NCBI GenBank assembly: GCA_016927095.1
Contig: JAFGNI010000612.1
Location: forward strand, 1-6,608
Source: Anaerolineae bacterium
Lineage (GTDB): Bacteria; Chloroflexota; Anaerolineae; B4-G1; SLSP01
Reading direction: 5' to 3'
DNA length: 6,608 nucleotides
The notes under the pieces are model-generated. The model searched no databases. It was not told where the DNA came from and saw nothing but the letters and a program-made list of their open reading frames with translations. This document shows, piece by piece, positions 1 to 4,675 of this stretch (the first letter of the stretch is position 1; each line of letters opens with the position of its first letter). The position numbers and the translations under genes are program-made.

Positions 1-26
1 AGGACTGAGGTGCCGGCGGGACATAT

Positions 27-34
27 AAGGAGGA
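27..34 (+). promoter_or_regulatory. Strong Shine-Dalgarno for phosphofructokinase
   Basis: The run AAGGAGGA ends four bases before the ATG at 39. It is close to a full anti-Shine-Dalgarno complement and fixes this ATG as the start. The preceding 26 bases contain a TGA at 6-8 that could end an upstream gene, but too little sequence is present to tell. Confidence 0.8.
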
Positions 35-38
35 CGCC

Positions 39-1109
39 ATGGTCAAGAAGTTCGTGGGTGTGCTAACGGCGGGCGGAGATTGCCCTGGTCTCAATGCGGC
101 GATCCGTGGGGTGGGGAAGGCGGCCCGCTCGCTGGACATCGAGGTGATCGGGTATCTTGACGGCTTCCGCGGGCTGGTGGAGAACCGCTTCATCCGGTTG
201 GATTCGTCGCGGCTATCGGGCATCTTGACCGTGGGGGGCACGATCCTGGGCACGAGCCGCGACAAGCCTCACAAGATGCCGGCGGGTGAGCTGGGTACGA
301 TCGACATGCGGCCCTTCGCCGTCGCCAACTACGAGAAGCAGCATCTGGACTGCCTGGTCTGTCTTGGCGGTGGGGGGACTCAGAAGAACGCCCGGCGGCT
401 GATGAAGGAAGGGCTCAATGTCGTCACTTTGCCGAAGACCATTGACAATGATGTCTGGGGCACGGATGTGACCTTCGGCTTCGATACCGCTATGGCCATC
501 GCGACCGAGGCAATCGACCGGCTCCACAGCACGGCTGAGAGCCACCACCGGATCATCGTCGTGGAGATTATGGGGCACAACGCCGGCTGGCTTGCGTTGG
601 GTGCCGGCGTGGCCGGCGGGGCTGACGTCATCCTCATACCAGAGATCCCCTACGATATCGAGAAGGTGGCCGATGCCGTTCTGCATCGTAGCTATGCCGG
701 CAAACGATTCAGCATCATTGCGATGTCAGAGGGCGCGACCTCGAAGGATGAAGCCGAAGCGCTGGGAGAGGGCGTCCACGGCTCAGGGGAGCTTGCCCAC
801 GAGAGCGTGTCGATGCGTCTGGCCCGCCGCTTGGAGGAGCTCACGCGCCTGGAGTCTCGGGTGACCTCGCTCGGTCACCTCCAGCGCGGGGGCGTGCCTT
901 CGCCGACGGACCGTCTCCTGGCCACACGGCTGGGGACAGCATGCGCACGGTTCATCGCTGAGGATCGCTACGGTGTGATGGTGGCGGTGCAAGGGGATGA
1001 CTGCGTGCCCGTTAAGCTGAAGAAGGTGGCGGGGAAGCGGCGCATCGTGCCGCTAGATCATCCGTGGGTTGAGAGCGCCCGTTTGGTGGGGACAAGCTTT
1101 GGCGACTGA
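39..1109 (+). CDS. pfkA: 6-phosphofructokinase, ATP/PPi group with atypical nucleotide site
   Basis: A cytosolic glycolytic enzyme that phosphorylates fructose 6-phosphate to fructose 1,6-bisphosphate. Seen: the N-terminal GGDCPGLN loop (residues 12-19), the catalytic PKTIDND (132-138, with Asp136 as the expected base), [13 protein letters not shown] (168-180, with the substrate-binding Arg171), PEIP (201-204) and the fructose-phosphate motif LGHLQRGG (278-285). At 356 residues it is longer than the roughly 320-residue E. coli PfkA and fits the longer PFK groups. The segment that is GGDGS in E. coli reads GGGGT (110-114), so the metal-coordinating Asp is Gly. The next residue, Gly113, is what ATP-users carry where PPi enzymes usually have Asp, while Lys133 in PKTIDND is the PPi-type residue. 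Phosphoryl donor is therefore uncertain; the family call is secure. A strong ribosome-binding site precedes it, and the threonine aldolase gene follows after 24 bases, probably on the same transcript. Confidence 0.95.
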   Translation: MVKKFVGVLTAGGDCPGLNAAIRGVGKAARSLDIEVIGYLDGFRGLVENRFIRLDSSRLSGILTVGGTILGTSRDKPHKMPAGELGTIDMRPFAVANYEKQHLDCLVCLGGGGTQKNARRLMKEGLNVVTLPKTIDNDVWGTDVTFGFDTAMAIATEAIDRLHSTAESHHRIIVVEIMGHNAGWLALGAGVAGGADVILIPEIPYDIEKVADAVLHRSYAGKRFSIIAMSEGATSKDEAEALGEGVHGSGELAHESVSMRLARRLEELTRLESRVTSLGHLQRGGVPSPTDRLLATRLGTACARFIAEDRYGVMVAVQGDDCVPVKLKKVAGKRRIVPLDHPWVESARLVGTSFGD

Positions 1110-1133
1110 GTGGCCCGCTCAGGAGATGGAGGC

Positions 1134-2165
1134 ATGCAGTTGATCGACCTGCGAAGTGATACGGTTACGAAGCCCACGCCCGAGATGCGGGAGGCCATGG
1201 CAAATGCCCCGGTAGGGGACGATGTGTACGGTGAGGATCCCACGGTCAACCGCCTGCAGGAGATGGCGGCAGATCGCCTTGGGAAGGAGGCCGCGATCTT
1301 CGTGCCCAGCGGCACGATGGGCAACCTTGCTTCGCTTCTGGCCCATTGCGGTCGCGGTGACGAGGTCATCACCGGCGACAAGAGCCACACGTTCCTTTAC
1401 GAGCAAGGGGGCATGGCGGCGCTAGGTGGCATCATGCCACACACAGTGCCCAATCAGCCGGATGGGACGATGCGCTTGGCCGACATTGAGGCGGCTATTC
1501 GAGGCGATGATGCGCACTATCCGCGCACGCGCCTGATCTGCCTTGAGAACACCCACAACGCCTGCAACGGGACGCCGCTGTCCCCGAGCTATGTCTCTGA
1601 GGTCACTGCCCTGGCCCACGACCACGGGCTCAAGGTGCACGTGGATGGCGCCCGGATCTTCAACGCAGCGGTCGCGCTTGGTGTCGACGCAAAGTCGCTG
1701 GTGGTCGGTGTGGATTCGGTGACGTTTTGCCTCTCTAAGGGGCTCTCCGCCCCTGTCGGTTCATTGATTTGCGGCAGTGCGCCCTACATCGAGGCCGTTC
1801 ACCGGGCACGCAAGGTGCTCGGTGGGGGGATGCGGCAGGCCGGCATCATCGCCGCGGCGGGCATTGTGGCTCTGGAGACGATGACGGCGCGACTGGCTGA
1901 GGACCACCGTCGCGCGCGCCAGCTGGCTGAGGGTTTTGCCCAGTTGCCGGGTGTCGACGTGGGTCCGGCACACACGAATATCTTCTATTTCTCGCTGCGG
2001 GAGGACTGCTCTCTTGACGGTCCGGCGCTAGCGGCGGCCCTGAAGGCACGGGGCGTGCTGTTGCCGAACCGAGGCCCGCGGAGCTTCCGAGTGGTCACGC
2101 ACGTCTGGATCACGGATGAGGATGTTGTTCACGTGCTCCAAGCCATGCGAGCGATCTTGGCCTGA
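1134..2165 (+). CDS. ltaE: Low-specificity L-threonine aldolase (PLP-dependent)
   Basis: Cleaves L-threonine or L-allo-threonine to glycine and acetaldehyde, using pyridoxal phosphate in the fold-type I aminotransferase fold. Seen: the diagnostic N-terminus [15 protein letters not shown] (residues 4-18), [13 protein letters not shown] (27-39), the cofactor-phosphate loop PSGTMGN (58-64), ENTHN (138-142), HVDGAR (169-174, with the Asp that contacts the pyridine nitrogen and the partner Arg) and the Schiff-base lysine in [11 protein letters not shown] (Lys202). The 343-residue length matches the family. The frame is open to a GTG at 1110 directly after the phosphofructokinase stop, but ATG 1134 is preferred: AGGAG lies at 1121-1125 with an 8-base spacer, and family members begin at this MxxIDLRSDT. 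No catalytic residue appears lost. It is likely cotranscribed with the kinase gene, though no pathway link between the two is obvious. Confidence 0.95.
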   Translation: MQLIDLRSDTVTKPTPEMREAMANAPVGDDVYGEDPTVNRLQEMAADRLGKEAAIFVPSGTMGNLASLLAHCGRGDEVITGDKSHTFLYEQGGMAALGGIMPHTVPNQPDGTMRLADIEAAIRGDDAHYPRTRLICLENTHNACNGTPLSPSYVSEVTALAHDHGLKVHVDGARIFNAAVALGVDAKSLVVGVDSVTFCLSKGLSAPVGSLICGSAPYIEAVHRARKVLGGGMRQAGIIAAAGIVALETMTARLAEDHRRARQLAEGFAQLPGVDVGPAHTNIFYFSLREDCSLDGPALAAALKARGVLLPNRGPRSFRVVTHVWITDEDVVHVLQAMRAILA

Positions 2166-2213
2166 CTCCGGTGTGGGGTCCGGTACCACGCCTGAAGGCC
2201 AGGCGGACCGGAG
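2166..2213. terminator. Nested inverted repeats between convergent genes, possible bidirectional terminator
   Basis: The 58-base gap between the threonine aldolase stop and the convergent YibE/F stop is rich in inverted repeats. CTCCGG (2166-2171) pairs with CCGGAG (2208-2213), and CGCCTG (2189-2194) pairs with CAGGCG (2200-2205) around a 5-base loop. There is no T tract on either strand, so an intrinsic terminator is not demonstrated. The placement between two converging genes is the main support. Confidence 0.35.
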
Positions 2214-2223
2214 CGAGCCGGTG

Positions 2224-3468
2224 CTAGCCTTCGGGCCCGTGACCGGCAGAGCCGCTGGCGCCTTGGGTCGCTGGTGTACTACTGAACTGCGGGGCTACCC
2301 AGGCTGCGATCAGGGTGGTCATAGGCACAGCAAGCAGCAGTCCGATGCTGCCGACCAGCGCGCGCAGGATCTCCTCGGCGATCAGCTCCCGGTTGATCGT
2401 CAGATACCAGGGTTCGGGGTAGAGATAGAAGAGGATGAAGAGCGGCAGCGCGGTACTTGCATAGGCGATGATCAGTGTGTTGACCATCGATGTGAGGTGT
2501 GAGACGCCGACTCGCATCCCACGACGGCGCAGCTCTGCAGATCTCAGGTCAGGATCGGTCTTGGAGAGCTCAAAGACGGTGACCGTCTGGGCGATGATCA
2601 CGTCATCGAGCACACCGGCAGCGCCCAAGATGATGCCCGCCAACAGGAGGCCGCGCATCTGGATGGTGACGCCGGTCGCCTGCAAGTAGAGCGTCTCCTC
2701 GGACCCAAAGCCTGTCAGATAGGCGACTTCGGCTGCCAGGATCGCAATTGCACCGGTAATGGCTAGGCTGACCAGCACGCCAAGGAGCGCGGTGTGGCCG
2801 ACCGCGTTCCATCCCTGAAGCAGGTAGAGCGTGGCTGCCAACAACAGGGCTGAGCCGACCATCGTGACGAGGACGGGATCCCGGTTGGCGAGGATCTGGG
2901 GCAAGATGAAGCCGCCAATGAAGAGCCAACTCACGGCGAGGCCCAGAAGCGCCCGCAGCCCCTGCCAACGGCCCACGCTCACCGTCACAGCGGCAAAAAG
3001 GGCGCCGATCAGCGCCAGCGGCAGCAGCCTGACGTGATCGGCAACCTGCACAACGATCTCCGGCGCTTCATTGGCTTCGGTCTCGTCCCCGGCTGGATTC
3101 TGGTTCAACTGAGAGATCATCACGAGCGCTTGGCTGCCCTGGCGGAAGCGCACGGCGCTCAGGGTGGGGCCCATGCCGTTGTATTCCACCTCGAAGATCT
3201 CCCCTTTGTAGGGCCCGGCACTCAGGACCTGCAGGACGAGCCGCTGTGAGACGGTGACAAAGCCATCCTCAGTCTGCGTTTCGGTCTCGGCCTCGATCCG
3301 CTCCACGCGGGCGCGCACCGTCGTGCTGACGTCCGGCAGTAGGGCCTGTTGGTAGCCAATCGGTGGGCGGGTCAGATGCAAACCCAGCACGGCGGATGCC
3401 AAAACCGCCAGGGACAACACAGCGGCTGCTTCTAGCAGATAGCGCGTGACTCGACGACGTTGACTCAT
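2224..3468 (-). CDS. YibE/F family multipass membrane protein
   Basis: An integral membrane protein of the YibE/F-like family, whose biochemical role is unknown. From ATG 3468 it is 414 residues. An N-terminal membrane anchor (about residues 10-32) is followed by an extracytoplasmic domain of about 110 residues that contains the family-like KGEIFEVEYNG (88-98). Seven or so hydrophobic segments then run from about residue 147 to 390. The conserved core is visible as GAAGVLDDVIIAQ (282-294) and SHLTSMVNTLIIAYAS (323-338). The tail after residue 395 is Gly/Ser/Pro-rich and probably cytosolic or disordered. The frame extends upstream to an ATG at 3504, but AAGGGA (3478-3483) sits 9 bases before ATG 3468 and a TATAAT box lies within the extension, so the shorter start is preferred. 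The gene stands alone, convergent with threonine aldolase and divergent from the small plus-strand ORFs. Family assignment is from remembered motif patterns. Confidence 0.85.
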   Translation of the reverse strand: MSQRRRVTRYLLEAAAVLSLAVLASAVLGLHLTRPPIGYQQALLPDVSTTVRARVERIEAETETQTEDGFVTVSQRLVLQVLSAGPYKGEIFEVEYNGMGPTLSAVRFRQGSQALVMISQLNQNPAGDETEANEAPEIVVQVADHVRLLPLALIGALFAAVTVSVGRWQGLRALLGLAVSWLFIGGFILPQILANRDPVLVTMVGSALLLAATLYLLQGWNAVGHTALLGVLVSLAITGAIAILAAEVAYLTGFGSEETLYLQATGVTIQMRGLLLAGIILGAAGVLDDVIIAQTVTVFELSKTDPDLRSAELRRRGMRVGVSHLTSMVNTLIIAYASTALPLFILFYLYPEPWYLTINRELIAEEILRALVGSIGLLLAVPMTTLIAAWVAPQFSSTPATQGASGSAGHGPEG

Positions 3469-3492
3469 CTTGATGGATCCCTTGGGTTCAGG

Positions 3493-3498
3493 ATTATA
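3493..3498 (-). promoter_or_regulatory. Perfect TATAAT -10 box for the YibE/F gene
   Basis: On the minus strand these bases read TATAAT, 24 bases upstream of ATG 3468. Transcription would start near 3486, giving a leader of roughly 18 bases that still includes the AAGGGA ribosome-binding site. No good -35 hexamer is found at a 16-18 base spacing (TAGGTC, CTAGGT and TCTAGG are all poor), so the call rests on the -10 match and its position. Confidence 0.5.
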
Positions 3499-3522
3499 GC
3501 GCATTTTCCCAGCTGACCTAGA

Positions 3523-3657
3523 ATGGGGCAGGTCACTGAGCTTACGGAAGATCGGGGGGGGGCACAGGTGGAAGCACTCGCCAAGCTGGTGCGGGCGGAG
3601 ACGGGACTTGAGAGGGGTTCGCAGGACGTGGATGGCCTTCTCGGAGAGAAGCCATGA
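3523..3657 (+). CDS. Small hypothetical protein, coupled to the next ORF
   Basis: A 44-codon ORF that I do not recognise. The product is charged and probably helical, with no signal peptide or membrane segment, and ends in DVDGLLGEKP. Its stop overlaps the next ATG (ATGA, 3654-3657), which suggests a two-gene unit with translational coupling. No Shine-Dalgarno precedes ATG 3523. An in-frame GTG at 3568 lies 5 bases after a run of nine G (3554-3562) that could serve as a crude ribosome-binding site, which would leave a product of only 29 residues. A TAGAAT hexamer (3519-3524) resembles a -10 box and would start transcripts downstream of ATG 3523, again favouring the GTG, but no -35 supports it. 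The ORF could be chance; the stop-start overlap is the best argument for it. Confidence 0.35.
   Translation: MGQVTELTEDRGGAQVEALAKLVRAETGLERGSQDVDGLLGEKP
3637..3651 (+). promoter_or_regulatory. Hairpin holding the ribosome-binding site of the 3654 gene
   Basis: CTTCTC (3637-3642) pairs perfectly with GAGAAG (3646-3651) around a GGA triloop. The Shine-Dalgarno GGAG (3643-3646) of ATG 3654 sits in the loop and the first base of the 3' arm, with a 7-base spacer. Ribosomes finishing the upstream ORF at 3657 would melt this stem. Regulation is inferred only from the layout. Confidence 0.35.
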
Positions 3658-3905
3658 CCCGCCGGAAGACCCCTAACTTCAGCGAGCAACTCGCTGCGGT
3701 CACCGATGTCGATCCGTCAGTGGCCGAGGTTGTCCTGGCCACGGCTGTCGACTACATCAAGGCGCAGCATCCGGAGCTGTCGTCACGCGTCGATGGGCTA
3801 CTGGCGGACCGCCGCTGGACATCCAGAGCAGCCCGGTTGATCGGCAGACTGGCGCGCCCTTTCCGTCCTAGAGCCACACCCAGACGACCCACAGAAGAAT
3901 GGTAA
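3654..3905 (+). CDS. Small hypothetical protein with basic C-terminus
   Basis: An 83-residue protein that I cannot assign to a family. Residues 9-50 look helical and soluble (PSVAEVVLATAVDYIKAQ at 21-38, then HPELSSRVDGLLADRR). Residues 51-79 are strongly basic, with many Arg and several Pro, which could bind nucleic acid or an acidic surface. There is no signal peptide or membrane segment. The start has GGAG at 3643-3646 with a 7-base spacer and overlaps the upstream small ORF's stop (ATGA). The last 38 bases overlap the 3' end of the convergent DUF456 gene, so part of the Arg/Pro-rich tail is encoded opposite that gene's C-terminus. A real ribosome-binding site and amphipathic composition favour a genuine gene. 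Function is unknown. Confidence 0.6.
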   Translation: MTRRKTPNFSEQLAAVTDVDPSVAEVVLATAVDYIKAQHPELSSRVDGLLADRRWTSRAARLIGRLARPFRPRATPRRPTEEW

Positions 3906-4362
3906 CAAGTCCGATGCCCAATCGGGCAACCGTGGCCCATCCCCAACCCAGCAACCAGTTCTTTGTAGCGTTCCAGGCTTTCTCGGCGTTGTGCTGGTAG
4001 GCCATCTCGGCTGCGAAGAGCGCTGCCACAGTCAGCAGAATCCCACCGATAGGGGTCAGAAGGAGACTGGCGATCAGGCCCACCCCCGAGGCAATCGCAA
4101 CCGATGCCCAGCGGGCGCCACCCTGGCGTGCGCCTTTGATGCTGAAGAAGTTGTCGGTGAACAGCGAGATGATCGTGAGGAGCGTGATGAAGCCGAACAG
4201 AATAGCCCCCCGTGTGCCGAATCCTGTGACGATCCCGTGAACTAGGATCAACACCCACATCACCGTAGGGGCAGGGAATACGGGAATGACCGTGCCGAAC
4301 CAGGTGAGGATCAGCAAGACTAGAACGATGATGCGCAGTGTGGTATAAGCCCAAGGTAGCAT
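3868..4362 (-). CDS. DUF456 family membrane protein
   Basis: A 164-residue, strongly hydrophobic protein resembling the DUF456 family, which has no established function. Seen: hydrophobic segments at about residues 8-30, 32-48, 52-69, 88-118 and 142-163. The GTVIPVFPAP element (23-32) after the first segment resembles the family's GxxLPGLPGP. The family-like hinge SIKGARQGGARWASVAIASGVGLI (74-97) follows, with TPIGGILLT (103-111). The product ends in the Trp-rich membrane segment LLWVVWVWL. A weak ribosome-binding site, GAGAG (4367-4371), lies 4 bases before the ATG. The gene is downstream of the sulfur-carrier gene on the same strand with a 48-base gap holding half of a strong inverted repeat, so it may or may not be cotranscribed. 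Its 3' end overlaps the convergent small ORF by 38 bp. Confidence 0.8.
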   Translation of the reverse strand: MLPWAYTTLRIIVLVLLILTWFGTVIPVFPAPTVMWVLILVHGIVTGFGTRGAILFGFITLLTIISLFTDNFFSIKGARQGGARWASVAIASGVGLIASLLLTPIGGILLTVAALFAAEMAYQHNAEKAWNATKNWLLGWGWATVARLGIGLVTILLWVVWVWL

Positions 4363-4384
4363 AGTTCTCTCGATCAGGTTGAAA

Positions 4385-4422
4385 GCCGGGGGCGGTTTCT
4401 AGTCTGCAAGCTAGCCCCCGGC
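4385..4422 (-). terminator. 9-bp perfect inverted repeat around the sulfur-carrier stop codon
   Basis: On the minus strand GCCGGGGGC (4422-4414) encodes the final Ala-Gly-Gly and pairs perfectly with GCCCCCGGC (4393-4385), leaving a 20-base loop that starts with the TAG stop. A short TTT follows the 3' arm. The stem is very GC-rich, as in an intrinsic terminator or attenuator, but the loop is long and the T tract is short. It would separate the AOR-carrier unit from the DUF456 gene. Confidence 0.45.
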
Positions 4423-4611
4423 CATGAGATGGATGACGCGGATATCGGCTTCGTCGGGGACCTGTGTGTCGTTGTAGGCGTGGTGGGGCACCAGGACACC
4501 GTCAATGGTGACGACAACGCGTGGGAAGGTGTAGCGCAGGTGATCCAGAAGGTCGCTGACAGTCATGTCTTCGCGCCACGGCAGGCGATCACGCCGGTTA
4601 ACGGTGATCAT
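4411..4611 (-). CDS. ThiS/MoaD-like sulfur carrier protein
   Basis: A 66-residue beta-grasp (ubiquitin-like) protein ending in the Gly-Gly that is adenylated and then thiocarboxylated to carry sulfur. Seen: the strand MITVNRR (1-7), the helix VSDLLDHLRYTF (18-29), VVVTIDGVLVPHHAY (32-46) and the terminal DEADIRVIHLMAGG (53-66), matching the usual ThiS/MoaD plan. At 66 residues the length is nearer ThiS, but its position 60 bases after an AOR gene suggests a MoaD role, supplying dithiolene sulfur for the pterin cofactor. No E1-type MoeB/ThiF gene is present in the window. In-frame extension is blocked by a TGA at 4615-4617. No good Shine-Dalgarno precedes the ATG, so translation may depend on coupling to upstream ORFs. 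ThiS and MoaD cannot be separated from this sequence alone. Confidence 0.85.
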   Translation of the reverse strand: MITVNRRDRLPWREDMTVSDLLDHLRYTFPRVVVTIDGVLVPHHAYNDTQVPDEADIRVIHLMAGG

Positions 4612-4675
4612 GGTTCAGCACGGGAACCTGGCGGGCCGGCAAGTGGCGACCACCTGATGGCAACCATGGTGTCAT
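4598..4675 (-). CDS. Possible 25-codon leader ORF between AOR and sulfur carrier
   Basis: The AOR stop overlaps an ATG in ATGA form (4675-4672), opening a 25-codon frame (MTPWLPSGGRHL...) that ends with TAA at 4598. It runs 14 bases into the sulfur-carrier gene. The peptide looks like no known protein. If translated, it would more likely relay ribosomes to the carrier start, which lacks a ribosome-binding site, than make a functional peptide. It may equally be chance. Confidence 0.2.
   Translation of the reverse strand: MTPWLPSGGRHLPARQVPVLNHDHR

Noticed and set aside
213..686. 157-codon minus-strand frame opposite the phosphofructokinase
   Set aside because: It lies wholly antisense to a clear gene, has no recognisable domain, and is expected from high-GC codon bias.
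1110..1133. GTG at 1110 as the threonine aldolase start
   Set aside because: It touches the kinase stop and has no suitable ribosome-binding site; ATG 1134 has AGGAG at 8 bases and matches the conserved family N-terminus.
2116..2502. 128-codon plus-strand frame across the aldolase and YibE/F ends
   Set aside because: It overlaps the ends of two well-supported genes and has no ribosome-binding site or recognisable motif.
3752..4354. 200-codon minus-strand frame over DUF456
   Set aside because: Out of frame with the DUF456 protein, His/Arg/Ser-rich as expected of an off-frame reading, while the 164-codon frame gives a coherent membrane protein.
4663..4670. ACCATGGT palindrome between AOR and the sulfur carrier
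   Set aside because: An isolated 8-base palindrome with only a weak flanking 4-bp match; not enough for an operator call.
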